Notes: generated by a model not told the origin, from the sequence alone. Positions 49,731 through 59,120 are shown, counted from the first letter of the stretch. The stretch is DNA of 64,000 nt from JBBWZH01 sp035544115 (GCA_963714145.1 OY970235.1:9982001-10046000), one strand, 5' to 3'. A program made the numbers and translations.

Positions 49731-50774
49731 GTGTACGAGAAGGATGGCGAGAAGTACTTCGTCGTCGACAGCCACATGCACTACTGGAACGCCGCACCGG
49801 ACAACTGGGTGCCCGGCGCGGAGCAGTACGCCAAAGGCTGGATCGAGTGCTTCCACGCATACCAGGGGCTCGGCCCGGCCGAGACGCACTGGCCGATCGA
49901 GAAGTTCATGAAGTACTCCGAGGAAGACCTGATGCGCGACGTCTTCACCGACGGCTACGTCGACGTCGCGGTCTTCCAGCCGACCTACCTCAAGGAGTGG
50001 TACGCGGAGGGCTTCAACACCACTGAGCGCAACGGCCTGCTGGCCGAGAAGTACCCGGGCAAGTTCATCCTGAACACCCGGTGGGACCCGCGGGACGGCG
50101 ACGACGGGCTCAAGGAACTGCGGCACAACGTCGAGAAGTACGGCAGTCGCGGCGTCAAGCTCTACACCGCGGAATGGCGCCAGGGTTCCCGCGGCTGGAC
50201 GCTGAAGGACGCCGAGGCGTACCGCTACCTGGACGCCTGCCGGGAGCTCGGCATCAGGAACATCCACGTCCACAAAGGACCGACGATCTGGCCGCTGGAC
50301 AAGGACGCCTTCGACGTGTCCGATGTGGACCACGCCGCGACCGACTTCCCGGAGCTGAACTTCATCGTCGAGCACGTCGGGCTGCCCCGGATCGAGGACT
50401 TCTGCTTCATGGCGACGCAGGAGCCCAACGTCTACGCCGGCCTGTCCGTCGTCATCGGCGGCCTGATGCACGCCCGGCCGAAGTTCTTCGCCAAGGTCAT
50501 GGGCGAGCTGCTGTTCTGGGTCGGCGAGGACAAGATGACCTTCGGCAGCGACTACGGGATCTGGGAGCCCAAGTGGCAGATCGAGGGCTTCGTCGACTGG
50601 GACTACCCGAGCGACGAGTTCTCCGACTTCCCGCGGGTGACCACGGCGACCAAGAAGAAGATCCTCGGTCTGAACGCGGCCAAGCTCTACGGCATCGAGG
50701 TGCCGGCCGAGTACCGGCTGGACCCGGGCGAGGGCACCCCGGCCGCCCAGGACGACGCCGCCCTGGTCCCGTAA
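49731..50774 (+). CDS. Amidohydrolase_2-family protein of the propane monooxygenase cluster
   Basis: 347 residues from GTG 49731 (AGGAGG at 49722). Metal-binding marks: VVDSHMHYW (HxH), HVHKG, EHVGLPR and FGSDYG. Family enzymes hydrolyse or decarboxylate small carboxylates. The gene is regularly found downstream of propane/acetone-type monooxygenases, where its role has been linked to enzyme maturation or to an unknown downstream step; activity not established. Confidence 0.88.
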   Translation: MYEKDGEKYFVVDSHMHYWNAAPDNWVPGAEQYAKGWIECFHAYQGLGPAETHWPIEKFMKYSEEDLMRDVFTDGYVDVAVFQPTYLKEWYAEGFNTTERNGLLAEKYPGKFILNTRWDPRDGDDGLKELRHNVEKYGSRGVKLYTAEWRQGSRGWTLKDAEAYRYLDACRELGIRNIHVHKGPTIWPLDKDAFDVSDVDHAATDFPELNFIVEHVGLPRIEDFCFMATQEPNVYAGLSVVIGGLMHARPKFFAKVMGELLFWVGEDKMTFGSDYGIWEPKWQIEGFVDWDYPSDEFSDFPRVTTATKKKILGLNAAKLYGIEVPAEYRLDPGEGTPAAQDDAALVP

Positions 50775-50778
50775 CGAC

Positions 50779-51486
50779 ATGACCACCCTTCTCGATGCGG
50801 GCCCGGTGCTCGCCGCGCTGGCGACGGTGCGGGATCCGGAGCTGGACGAACCGATCACCGCGCTCGGTTTCGTCGCCTCCGCCACGCTGTCGCCGGCCGG
50901 CGCGGCCCGGGTCGAGCTCCGGCTGCCGACCTACTTCTGCGCGCCCAACTTCGCCTACCTGATGGTCGCCGACGCCTACGACGCGGTGTCCGCAGTGGAC
51001 GGTGTGCGGCGGGCCGAGGTGGTGCTGACCGACCACTTCGCGGCCGGGCCGATCAACGACGGGGTGGCCGCCCGGGCCGGCTTCGCCGGCTCGTTCCAGG
51101 GCGAGGCGGTCGGCGAGCTGGACGGGCTGCGCGCCGACTTCGTCCGCCGGGCGGTGCTGGCCGGCACCGACCTGGTCTGCCGGCCGCTGGTCGGCGCCGG
51201 CGTCGAGCCGGCCGCGCTGGCGGCGCTGACCCTCGGGGAGGTGCCGCCGTCGCCGGACCTGACCCGGCTGCGGGAGCGGCGCGCCGAACTCGGCCTGCCG
51301 GCCGGGGACGGCGCCCCGCTGCTGGTCGATCCGGCCACCGGCGGGCCGGTGCCGGTCGACGCGGTGCCGCTGCACCTGCGCAAGGCCCGCACCACCCGGG
51401 TCAACATCGAGGCGAACACCGGCATCTGCCGGGGAATGCTGCAGCACAGGTATCAGACCAGGGGCCAAGGCGAGGAGGACGCATGA
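50779..51486 (+). CDS. DUF59/MIP18-type iron-sulfur or metal-assembly protein
   Basis: 235 residues from ATG 50779. The N-terminal half has the MIP18 pattern ATVRDPELDEPITALGFVASATLS...VELRLPTYFCAPNFAYLMVADAYDAVSAVDGV. The second half is specific to the monooxygenase cluster and ends ANTGICRGMLQHRYQTRG. Likely helps assemble the diiron hydroxylase or the reductase cluster. Overlaps the alcohol dehydrogenase start by 4 bp. Confidence 0.82.
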   Translation: MTTLLDAGPVLAALATVRDPELDEPITALGFVASATLSPAGAARVELRLPTYFCAPNFAYLMVADAYDAVSAVDGVRRAEVVLTDHFAAGPINDGVAARAGFAGSFQGEAVGELDGLRADFVRRAVLAGTDLVCRPLVGAGVEPAALAALTLGEVPPSPDLTRLRERRAELGLPAGDGAPLLVDPATGGPVPVDAVPLHLRKARTTRVNIEANTGICRGMLQHRYQTRGQGEEDA

Positions 51487-52508
51487 AGGCCGTCCGGCTG
51501 CACGCATACCACTCGGAACCGGTGGTGGAGGAGGTGCCGGAACCGACGGTGTCCGGCCCGTTCGACGTGATCGTCCGGGTTGGCGGGGCCGGCGTCTGCC
51601 GCACCGACCTGCACATCATCGAAGGCCAGTGGGCGGCCGCGATGGGCGTCGAGCTGCCGTACACGCTGGGGCACGAGAACGCCGGCTGGGTGCACGAGAT
51701 CGGGTCAGCGGTGACCAACGTGGCGGTCGGCGACACGGTGATCCTGCACCCGACGCCGACCTGCGGGCTGTGCCTGCCCTGCCGGTCCGGGCACGACATG
51801 CACTGCGAGAACAGCGAGTTCCCCGGGTTGTCCCGGGACGGCGGGATGGCCGAGTACCTGCTGACGTCGGCCCGGGCCTGCGTCAAGCTCGACCCGGCCA
51901 CCCAGCCGCGGGACGTCGCCGCGCTCGCCGACGCCGGCATCACCGCGTACCACGCGGTGCGCAAGGCGATCGGGCTGCTCTACCCGGGCACCGCGTGCGT
52001 CGTCATCGGCGCCGGCGGCCTGGGCCACATCGGCATCCAGTGCCTGGCCGCGCTGACCGCCACGAAGATCATCGTGGTGGACCGCAACCCGGACGCGCTG
52101 AAGCTGGCCGAGCAGCTGGGCGCCGACCACACGGTGGTGGCCGACGGCGGCCAGGTGGCCGCGGTGGCCGAGCTGACCGGCGGTGCCGGCGCCGACGTGG
52201 TGCTCGACTTCGTGGCCGAACAAGGCGCCGAGTCCGACGGCTTCGCGATGACCCGGCGGGCCGGCTCGTACTACGTGATCGGCTACGGCGGCACCGTGCA
52301 GATCCCGACCCTGGACATCATCTCCACCGAGCGCAACATCGTCGGCAACATCGTCGGCACCTACCCGGAGCTGGCCGAGCTGATGGTGCTGGCCCAGGCG
52401 GGCAAGGTCACCCTGCACACCCGCAGCTACCCGATGGACGCCGCCGTCGAGGCGTTCGCCGATCTGGACGCCGGCCGGGTCCGCGGCCGGGCCATCCTCG
52501 TCCCGTAG
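51483..52508 (+). CDS. NAD(P)-dependent secondary alcohol dehydrogenase of the propane pathway
   Basis: 341 residues, MDR family. Catalytic zinc: Cys in AGVCRTDLH (about 39), HE in LGHENAGW (about 62). The structural zinc loop is CGLCLPCRSGHDMHC (about 92-106). Cofactor motif GAGGLG (about 172-177). In propane operons this enzyme turns 2-propanol into acetone. Start ATG 51483 overlaps the previous stop (ATGA). Confidence 0.9.
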   Translation: MKAVRLHAYHSEPVVEEVPEPTVSGPFDVIVRVGGAGVCRTDLHIIEGQWAAAMGVELPYTLGHENAGWVHEIGSAVTNVAVGDTVILHPTPTCGLCLPCRSGHDMHCENSEFPGLSRDGGMAEYLLTSARACVKLDPATQPRDVAALADAGITAYHAVRKAIGLLYPGTACVVIGAGGLGHIGIQCLAALTATKIIVVDRNPDALKLAEQLGADHTVVADGGQVAAVAELTGGAGADVVLDFVAEQGAESDGFAMTRRAGSYYVIGYGGTVQIPTLDIISTERNIVGNIVGTYPELAELMVLAQAGKVTLHTRSYPMDAAVEAFADLDAGRVRGRAILVP

Positions 52509-52514
52509 CCGGCC

Positions 52515-52541
52515 GCCGGCGCCGCGGCCAGCGGCGCCGGC
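52515..52541 (+). terminator. Hairpin between the alcohol dehydrogenase and GroEL genes
   Basis: Perfect 11-bp stem GCCGGCGCCGC / GCGGCGCCGGC with a 5-base loop, 7 bp past the dehydrogenase stop. It may partly terminate or stabilise the mRNA before groEL. No CIRCE repeat lies upstream of groEL. Confidence 0.6.
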
Positions 52542-52608
52542 TCGACCGTCCACTTTGCACTGCAGTCCGCACTAATAAGTCCACATCGGACAGTCCCGAG
52601 GAGAAGCG

Positions 52609-54300
52609 ATGGCCAAGGAACTCCGTTTCGACGAAGAAGCTCGGGGCCTGTTGCTGGCTGGTGTCGACAAGCTCGCCGAGGCGGTGAAGTCGACGCTCGG
52701 GCCCAAGGGCCGCAACGTGATCCTGGAGAAGATCACCGGCTCGCCGGTGGTGACCAACGACGGCGTCACGATCGCGCGGGAGATCCACCTGAGCGACCAG
52801 TTCGAGAACATGGGCGCGCAGTTGGTGAAGGAGGCGGCGATCAAGACCAACGAGATCGTCGGCGACGGCACCACCACCGCGACCGTGCTGGCCCAGGCCA
52901 TTGTCCGGGAGGGCATGAAGGCGATCGGCGCCGGCGGCAACCCGGTGCTGGTCAAGCGCGGCATCGACCTCGCGGTCGGCCGGCTGGTCGAACGGCTGCG
53001 CCAGGTCGCGCATCCGGTGGTCACCGAGGCGGACTTCGCCCGGGTCGCGGCGATCTCGGCGAATGATGACGACATGGTCGGCGCGGTGATCGCGAAGGCG
53101 CTGCACACGGTCGGCGACGGCGGCATCGTCACCGTCGAGGAATCCCCGGTACACGGGATGAGCGTCGAGTTCATCGAGGGCTTCGAGTTCGACAACGGCT
53201 ACCTGTCGCCGTACCTGGTGACCAACCCGGCCAGCCTGGAAGCGGTGCTGGACGACCCGTACATCCTGCTGTGCAGCGAGAAGATCACCAAGGTGCAGCA
53301 GCTGATGCCGATCCTGGACAAGATCATGCGGGAGCCCCGCCCGCTGGTCATCGTGGCCGAGAACGTCGAGGGCAGCGCACTGAGCATGCTGGTGCACAAC
53401 CACGTGAACCGGGTGTTCCAGTGCGTCGCGGTGCGGGCACCCGGGTTCGGCGACCGGCGGCTGCACAAGCTCGGCGACATCGCCGCGATCACCGGCGGCG
53501 AGGTGTGCAGCCGGCAGTCCGGTTTCACGCTGGAGACGATGACGCTGGCGCACCTCGGCCGGGCCGCCCAGGTCCGGGTGACCAGCGAGGGCACCGCGAT
53601 CCTCGGCGGCGGCGGGTCGGCCGACGACGTCCAGTTCCGGGTCACCCAGCTGCGCGCCCAGCTGGGCCGGGCCACCTTCGGGGTGGACGAGGACGTGCTC
53701 ACCGAGCGGATCGGGGCGCTGTCCGGCCAGGTCGCGGTGATCCGGGTCGGCGCGCCCACCAACGCCGAACTGAAGGAACTGCAGCACCGCGTCGAGGACG
53801 CGCTGTCGGCCACCCGGGCGGCCATGGCCGAGGGCATCGTGGCCGGTGGCGGCGCGGCGCTGCTGCACGCCGAGTCCGCACTGGACGGTATGACGGTCTC
53901 CGCCGACCACGCGATCGGCGTCGAGATCGTCCGCCGGGCGCTGACCGAGCCGGCGTACCTGATCGCCGCGAACGCCGGTTACCCGGGCCAGGAGGTGGTG
54001 GCGAAGCTGGCCTCGATGGGCACCGACGAGGGGTTCGACGCGCTCGAGGGCCGGTACGGGAACATGATCGAGATGGGCATCGTGGACCCGCTGCGGGTGG
54101 CCCGGTCCGCGCTGCAGAACGGGGCCTCGGTGGCCGGCCTGCTGCTCACCACCAACACGCTGATCGCCGAGGAGCAGACGCCCTGGGGTGGCAGCCGGGC
54201 GCTGATGACCGAGTTCGGCCCGCTGGACGAGGGACTGCACCAGCCGTCGCCGGACTCCAGCACACCGCAGTCGCTCGGTCTCGGCCCGTCGGTCGGCTGA
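52609..54300 (+). CDS. groEL: Dedicated GroEL-type chaperonin of the monooxygenase cluster (MimG-like)
   Basis: 563 residues. GroEL hallmarks: STLGPKGRNVILEK, NDGVTIAREI, VGDGTTTATVLAQAI (ATP site), IVAGGGAALLHA, and IEMGIVDPLRVARSALQNGASVAGLLLTT. The usual GGM tail is absent; the C-terminus reads SPDSSTPQSLGLGPSVG. No GroES is in the cluster. Dedicated chaperonins of this kind are needed to fold the large hydroxylase subunit in mycobacterial propane monooxygenase systems. Start ATG 52609 with GAGGAG 7 bp upstream. Confidence 0.92.
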   Translation: MAKELRFDEEARGLLLAGVDKLAEAVKSTLGPKGRNVILEKITGSPVVTNDGVTIAREIHLSDQFENMGAQLVKEAAIKTNEIVGDGTTTATVLAQAIVREGMKAIGAGGNPVLVKRGIDLAVGRLVERLRQVAHPVVTEADFARVAAISANDDDMVGAVIAKALHTVGDGGIVTVEESPVHGMSVEFIEGFEFDNGYLSPYLVTNPASLEAVLDDPYILLCSEKITKVQQLMPILDKIMREPRPLVIVAENVEGSALSMLVHNHVNRVFQCVAVRAPGFGDRRLHKLGDIAAITGGEVCSRQSGFTLETMTLAHLGRAAQVRVTSEGTAILGGGGSADDVQFRVTQLRAQLGRATFGVDEDVLTERIGALSGQVAVIRVGAPTNAELKELQHRVEDALSATRAAMAEGIVAGGGAALLHAESALDGMTVSADHAIGVEIVRRALTEPAYLIAANAGYPGQEVVAKLASMGTDEGFDALEGRYGNMIEMGIVDPLRVARSALQNGASVAGLLLTTNTLIAEEQTPWGGSRALMTEFGPLDEGLHQPSPDSSTPQSLGLGPSVG

Positions 54301-54302
54301 GC

Positions 54303-55697
54303 ATGGCCCCACCTGGCGGGGAACCGGCGGTCGCGGTACCGGCCGGCAACGCGCAGGCGGTCGCGTTGCCGGCCGGCCGGCCGGTACCCGGGCCGGCCGG
54401 GTCGCCGGCCGGTCCGGGGCCGGACCGGCTGGCGGCCGACCAGCTGGCGGCGGACCAGCGCAGCGCGCTGGCCGTGCTGCGTTCCCGCGGCCGGCTCCGC
54501 GGGGTGGTGGCGCTGCTCGGCCCGGCGTTCGTGGCCGCGATCGCGTACGTGGACCCGGGCAACTTCGCCACCAACTTCTCCGCCGGCGCCAAGTTCGGCT
54601 ACGCGCTGGTCTGGGTGATCGTCGCGGCGAACCTGATGGCGATGCTGGTGCAGTACCTGTCCGCGAAGACCGGCGTGGCCACCGGCCGGGACCTGCCCGA
54701 GCTCTGCCGCGAGTACCTGCCCCGGCCGGTCGCCCGCGGCCTGTGGGTGCAGGCCGAGCTGATCGCGATGGCCACCGACCTGGCCGAGTTCGTCGGCGCC
54801 GCGATCGGGCTGAACCTGCTCTTCCACGTGCCGCTGTTCCCGGCCGGGCTGCTCACCGCGGCTGTCGCGTTCGGCATCCTGGCGCTCGAGCAGCGCGGCT
54901 ACCGCCGGTTCGAGCTGGCCATCTGCGGCCTGCTCGGCGTGGTGCTGCTCGGCTTCGCCTACGACCTGATCGCGGTCGGCGCCGACCCGGGCGGGCTGGC
55001 GGCCGGCCTGGTGCCGCGCTTCAGCGGCGAGGACAGCGTGCTGCTGGCCGCCGGCATCATCGGTGCCACCGTGATGCCGCACGTGGTCTACCTGCACTCG
55101 GCGCTGACCAAGTCGCGGGTGTACTGCCGGGACGACGCCGAGCGGCACGAGCTGCTCCGCTTCCAGCGGCTGGACGTGCTGATCGGGCTCGGCGTGGCCG
55201 GCCTGATCAACCTGTCCATGCTGGCGATCGCGGCCTCGCTGTTCAACCGGACCGGACACTCCGATGTGGACAGCATCGACGCCGCGCACGCCGGGCTCGG
55301 CCAGCTGGTCGGTGGCGGCGCGGCGCTGGCGTTCGCGATCGCGCTGCTGGCCTCCGGGCTGTCCTCGTCCAGCGTGGGCACGTACGCCGGCCAGGTGGTG
55401 ATGCAGGGCTTCATCCGCCGGCGGATCCCGCTGTTCGTACGGCGCGGGCTGACCATGCTGCCGGCGCTGGTGGTGCTCGGGCTCGGCCTGCCGGCCACCG
55501 ACAGCCTGGTGCTCTCGCAGGTGGTGCTCTCCTTCGGCATCCCGTTCGCGCTGGTGCCGCTGGTGCTGCTGACCCGCCGGCGGGACATCATGGGCTCGTT
55601 CGTGAACCGCCCGATCACCACCGCGGCCACCAGTTGCATCGCGGCGATCATCATCGTGCTGAACGTCTTCCTGCTGTACTCGACGTTCCTCGGCTGA
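54303..55697 (+). CDS. mntH: Nramp-family divalent metal transporter (MntH-like)
   Basis: 464 residues. A Pro/Ala-rich leader (about 1-55) precedes eleven hydrophobic segments. The metal site is YVDPGNFATNFSAG (helix 1) and ATVMPHVVYLHSAL (helix 6, with the Met and His). It imports Mn2+ or Fe2+ by proton symport. Starts 2 bp after groEL, so it belongs to the operon and could supply iron for the diiron enzyme. The MPH motif is conserved. Confidence 0.93.
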   Translation: MAPPGGEPAVAVPAGNAQAVALPAGRPVPGPAGSPAGPGPDRLAADQLAADQRSALAVLRSRGRLRGVVALLGPAFVAAIAYVDPGNFATNFSAGAKFGYALVWVIVAANLMAMLVQYLSAKTGVATGRDLPELCREYLPRPVARGLWVQAELIAMATDLAEFVGAAIGLNLLFHVPLFPAGLLTAAVAFGILALEQRGYRRFELAICGLLGVVLLGFAYDLIAVGADPGGLAAGLVPRFSGEDSVLLAAGIIGATVMPHVVYLHSALTKSRVYCRDDAERHELLRFQRLDVLIGLGVAGLINLSMLAIAASLFNRTGHSDVDSIDAAHAGLGQLVGGGAALAFAIALLASGLSSSSVGTYAGQVVMQGFIRRRIPLFVRRGLTMLPALVVLGLGLPATDSLVLSQVVLSFGIPFALVPLVLLTRRRDIMGSFVNRPITTAATSCIAAIIIVLNVFLLYSTFLG

Positions 55698-55746
55698 CCC
55701 GCCGGCGCGGGTCAGCCTGGGCTGACCCGCCGGCGGCGCGGGTCAG
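55693..55746. terminator. Double hairpin between convergent genes
   Basis: Two successive stems with the same arms, GCTGACCC...GGGTCAGC (55693-55716) and GCTGACCC...GGGTCAG (55721-55746), form a tandem terminator. The first overlaps the Nramp stop codon and the second the stop of the zinc-ribbon gene, so it can serve both strands. Confidence 0.8.
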
Positions 55747-56831
55747 TTCTTGGCGACCTGCACGAGCACGATGATCAGCACGATCGCGATGATCGCGGCC
55801 ACCGCCGCGGCGGCGATCTTGATCGCGCTGAACGGCCGGTCGCCGATCACTTCACCGGTGCTCGCGTTGACCTGCACCTGCCAGCTCTTGCCGGCGTGCA
55901 GGTACGCGGCGATCCACACCGGCAGCAGGATCAGCTTGAACATCAGCGCCGCGTAGTGCGTGTTCATCGAGCTGACCCGCTGCTCGTCGCCGCCGATGTC
56001 GCGCTCGCAGTCCTCGTGGATCACCTTCTGCATCTGCTGCTTGGCCGACTCCAGGCCGCTGTCCGCCTCCACGTCGTAGCGCAGGGTGCGGTAGCCGGAC
56101 AGGTAGTCGCGCTGGAACGGGACGGCCCGGCTGAGCACCCACGGGCCCAACTTGGCCAGCCGGTTCGCCGGCACCGTGGTGGTCGCCGGCACCAGCACGT
56201 CGTCGAAGTCGCGGGCGACCGTGCCAGCGGCCGGGTACCAGGCGGTCTTCTGCACCTGCCGGCTCTTCTGCTGGCCGTCCTCCACGTACGTCTCGGTGAC
56301 GTAGTAGTGCTCGCCGCGCTGCCCGGTGTAGCGGGTGGCGGTGGAGCTGTCGTACGTCCAGTGCGGCAGGTAGGTGCCGGTCAGCTGTTCGGTCGAGGCG
56401 ACCTTCTTCAGGCTGGTCGGGGCGAACCAGCGCGATGTGACCCACTTCTTGAACACCTCGCGGACCCGCTCGCGGGGCACCTGGAACGGCAGCACCGCCT
56501 CCGGCGCGATCAGCTGCAGCGCGCCCGGGTCGGCGATCAGCGGCGCCCCGCAGAACTGGCAGCGGCTGGACAGGTCGCTCGTCTCGGTCTGCGCGCCACA
56601 GCCCTGGCACTTGTAGACGTACTGGCCCAGCTGCGCGACGGGCTTGCGCGGCACCGCCGCCCACGCCTCGTAGGAGTGCTCCTCGATCGCGGTGGCCGCG
56701 GCGGCCACCGCCTGCTCGAACCCGCAGTACGGGCAGCGCAGCACGGTGGTGCCCGGGGCGAACTCCACCCGCGACCCGCAGGACGGGCAGGGGAAGTGCC
56801 CGGTCGTCGCGGCGGCCTGTTGCTCGGTCAT
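55743..56831 (-). CDS. Zinc-ribbon membrane protein paired with an SPFH protein
   Basis: 362 residues from ATG 56831. The N-terminus holds zinc ribbons: CPSCG...CPYCG (about 15-37) and CQGCG...CQFCG (about 74-100). A middle beta-rich region follows (TGTYLPHWTYDSSTATRYTGQRGEHYYVTETYVEDGQQ), and a hydrophobic C-terminal helix (about 335-358). Such TFIIB-like zinc-ribbon proteins are often encoded next to SPFH genes. It starts 5 bp after the SPFH stop, forming a two-gene operon. Function unknown; membrane-associated binding is likely. Confidence 0.8.
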   Translation of the reverse strand: MTEQQAAATTGHFPCPSCGSRVEFAPGTTVLRCPYCGFEQAVAAAATAIEEHSYEAWAAVPRKPVAQLGQYVYKCQGCGAQTETSDLSSRCQFCGAPLIADPGALQLIAPEAVLPFQVPRERVREVFKKWVTSRWFAPTSLKKVASTEQLTGTYLPHWTYDSSTATRYTGQRGEHYYVTETYVEDGQQKSRQVQKTAWYPAAGTVARDFDDVLVPATTTVPANRLAKLGPWVLSRAVPFQRDYLSGYRTLRYDVEADSGLESAKQQMQKVIHEDCERDIGGDEQRVSSMNTHYAALMFKLILLPVWIAAYLHAGKSWQVQVNASTGEVIGDRPFSAIKIAAAAVAAIIAIVLIIVLVQVAKN

Positions 56832-56836
56832 TGCGG

Positions 56837-57976
56837 TCAGCCCTGCGGGGGGAGCGGCGGAGGCAGCTGCGGCAGCACCCCGGCCAGCTCGCCGACCTGG
56901 CCGGCCGCGGTCCACTGCGGCAGCCCGGCGCGCCAGACCAGGGTGGACGCGGTCAGCCGGCCGGCGGCCGCCTCGCCCTGCAGCCCGGCCACGTCGAACG
57001 GGCCGACCTGCTGGCCGCCGACGCCCAGGTACCACTGCGGCGCGGTCGGCAGCGGAGGTGGCGCCATCCCCGGCGGGCCCTGCGGCTGCTGTTGCGGCGG
57101 CTGCTGTTGCGCTGCCGCGTTGGCCTGGCCCAGCGACTGCGCCATCTGCTGGCCGAGCGCCATGCCCATGCCCAGCCCGACCCCCTCGCCGGCGCCGCCC
57201 GGGTTGTTCGCCGCGGCCTCGATCGCGTTCGCCGCCTGGAACTGGGTGTACTGGTTCAGGTTGCCCAGCACGCCCATCTGGGTGCGCTTGTCCATCGCCT
57301 GCTCGACCTCGGGCGGCAGCGACAGGTTCTCGATGACGAACTGCGGGAACTCCAGCCCCATCGGGCGGAACTCCACGCTCATGATCGCGGCCAGCTTGTT
57401 ACCGATCGCGTCCTGGTTGGAGGCCAGGTCGAGCATCGGGATGTGCGCGGCGGCCAGCGCGGTGGAGAACCGGCCGACGATCATCTGCCGCAGCGTGTCC
57501 GCGACCTCCTCGGTGCGGAACTGCGGGTCGGTGCCGACGATGTCCTTGAGGAACATGCCGGCGTCCGCGACCCGGACCGAGTACCCGCCGAACGCCCGGA
57601 TCCGGACCATGCCGAACTCCGCGTCCCGCAGGATGATCGGGTTCTGGGTGCCCCACTTCAGCCCGGTGAACTGCCGGGTGGTGACGAAGTACACCTCGGC
57701 CTTGAACGGGGAGTGGAAGCCGTACTTCCAGCCCTTGAGGGTCGACAGGATCGGCATGTTCTGCGTTTCCAGCGTGTACGTGCCAGGCAGGTACACGTCG
57801 GCGACCGTGCCCTCGTTGACGAAGACCGCGGTCTGCGACTCCCGGACGACGAGCTTGGCGCCCATCTTGATCTCGTTCTCATACCGTGGGAAACGCCACA
57901 CCATCGTGTCCCGGCTGTCGTCCAGCCACTCGATGATGTCGATCAGTTCGCCGCGGAGCTTGTCGACCAGCCCCAT
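56837..57976 (-). CDS. SPFH-domain protein with C-terminal GYF_2 domain
   Basis: 379 residues. SPFH/band-7 domain (about 35-245: MGAKLVVRESQTAVFVNEGTVADVYLPGTYTL...EFRPMGLEFPQFVIENLSLPPEVEQAMDKR), a Gln/Pro linker (QQQPPQQQPQGPPG, about 293-308) and a GYF_2/DUF4339 domain (WYLGVGGQQVGPFDVAGLQ...LVWRAGLPQWTAAG). No N-terminal membrane segment is evident. Proteins of this layout form membrane-linked scaffolds. First gene of the operon with the zinc-ribbon protein. Confidence 0.85.
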   Translation of the reverse strand: MGLVDKLRGELIDIIEWLDDSRDTMVWRFPRYENEIKMGAKLVVRESQTAVFVNEGTVADVYLPGTYTLETQNMPILSTLKGWKYGFHSPFKAEVYFVTTRQFTGLKWGTQNPIILRDAEFGMVRIRAFGGYSVRVADAGMFLKDIVGTDPQFRTEEVADTLRQMIVGRFSTALAAAHIPMLDLASNQDAIGNKLAAIMSVEFRPMGLEFPQFVIENLSLPPEVEQAMDKRTQMGVLGNLNQYTQFQAANAIEAAANNPGGAGEGVGLGMGMALGQQMAQSLGQANAAAQQQPPQQQPQGPPGMAPPPLPTAPQWYLGVGGQQVGPFDVAGLQGEAAAGRLTASTLVWRAGLPQWTAAGQVGELAGVLPQLPPPLPPQG

Positions 57977-58048
57977 CGTTTGCCTCCTTGATTCCCCGAC
58001 CGTCCGGACCGAGCCGGGCGGCGCGATCGTAAACCCGCCGCCGTGGTG

Positions 58049-58936
58049 TCAGCTGAGTTGTGCCCCTTCGGGCGTTCCGCTTGACCCGACGTGGTCACGC
58101 CAGGAGTGCTTCGGCGCGTAGCCGAGCACCTCGCGGGCGCGGTCGATGGCCAGCAGCGTCTCGGTGCCGGTCAGCTCGCGGGTGACCGGCACGTCCGGGT
58201 AGACCTCGGCCAGCAGGTCGGCCGACGGGCGGGTCATCACCGTGTCCGCGGCGGCGATGATGAAGTTGTTCGAACCTTCCAGCGGCGCGTCCAGCGCGAG
58301 CCGGAACGCGGCCGCGGCGTCGCGCACGTCCACGTACCCCCAGAGGTTCCAGCGGCGCAGCGTGGCGTCCGCCCAGTAGCCGGGGAACCGGGCGTACTCG
58401 TCGGGATTGTGCACATTGGACAGTCGCAGCCCGGCGAACGGGATGCCGGACCAGCCGCTGATCTGCTCGGCCAGCGTCTCACCGACCACCTTGGACAGTG
58501 CGTACGTGCTGGTCGGGTACGGGAAGTGCGCCTCGTCGATCGGCGCGTACCGCGGTGGCGTGTCGAACGGCAGCCCGATCGTCGTCTCGCTGGACGCCCA
58601 CACCACCCGGCGCAGCCCGATCTCCTGCGCGGCCAGGAAGACGTTCGAGTTCATCGCGGTGTTCGCGGTGAACGTGTGCGCCGGGGTGAACAGGTCCGGC
58701 GCGGGGATGTTCGCCAGGTGGACCACCGCGTCCGCGCCGCGCAGCGCCTGCACCGTCTGGCCGTAGTCGGTGAGGTCCGCCCGCAGCAGCGAGGCGCCGA
58801 TCCCGGCCAGGTCGCCGGCCCCGCCGGGCCGGCCGGCCGAGTCGATCGCGATCACCGTGTGGTCGTGGGCGAGCAGCTCGACGACCGTTGCCCGGCCGGT
58901 CTTCCCGTTCGCGCCGGTCACCGCGATCGCAGCCAT
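58049..58936 (-). CDS. NAD-dependent epimerase/dehydratase family protein (SDR)
   Basis: 295 residues from ATG 58936, with GAAGGGA upstream (58954 is a longer alternative). Rossmann motif VTGANGKTG (about 5-13), catalytic STYALSKVVGETLA with Tyr and Lys, and WASSETTIG. It resembles the two uronate dehydrogenase-like SDRs near 25 kb in overall plan and may act on a sugar or sugar acid; substrate unknown. Confidence 0.85.
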   Translation of the reverse strand: MAAIAVTGANGKTGRATVVELLAHDHTVIAIDSAGRPGGAGDLAGIGASLLRADLTDYGQTVQALRGADAVVHLANIPAPDLFTPAHTFTANTAMNSNVFLAAQEIGLRRVVWASSETTIGLPFDTPPRYAPIDEAHFPYPTSTYALSKVVGETLAEQISGWSGIPFAGLRLSNVHNPDEYARFPGYWADATLRRWNLWGYVDVRDAAAAFRLALDAPLEGSNNFIIAAADTVMTRPSADLLAEVYPDVPVTRELTGTETLLAIDRAREVLGYAPKHSWRDHVGSSGTPEGAQLS

Positions 58937-59081
58937 CCGCGTCCCTTCGCCCACGCCCGCCGGGCCGACGTCCGCCCGGACAACCCCGTCACAGTACCGA
59001 TGTGCCCTACCGACGCCGGCCGCGGCGCCGCGGTTCCGGGCACCGCGCCGGTGCCGGATCGGCTCCGGCGGTGACGACTTC

Positions 59082-59120
59082 GGGCCGCGGGTGACGGGCC
59101 CGGCGCGTCACCCGCGGCCC
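59082..59120. promoter_or_regulatory. Very strong hairpin in a divergent promoter region
   Basis: Perfect 15-bp stem (59082-59096 with 59106-59120; arm GGGCCGCGGGTGACG) and a 9-base loop. A third copy of one arm follows at 59125-59136 (CGTCACCCGCGG). It lies between divergently transcribed genes, so it is not a normal terminator; an operator or attenuator is possible. Confidence 0.55.

Noticed and set aside
52509..52608. CIRCE element or groES gene before groEL
   Set aside because: No TTAGCACTC-N9-GAGTGCTAA repeat and no small ORF are present in the gap.
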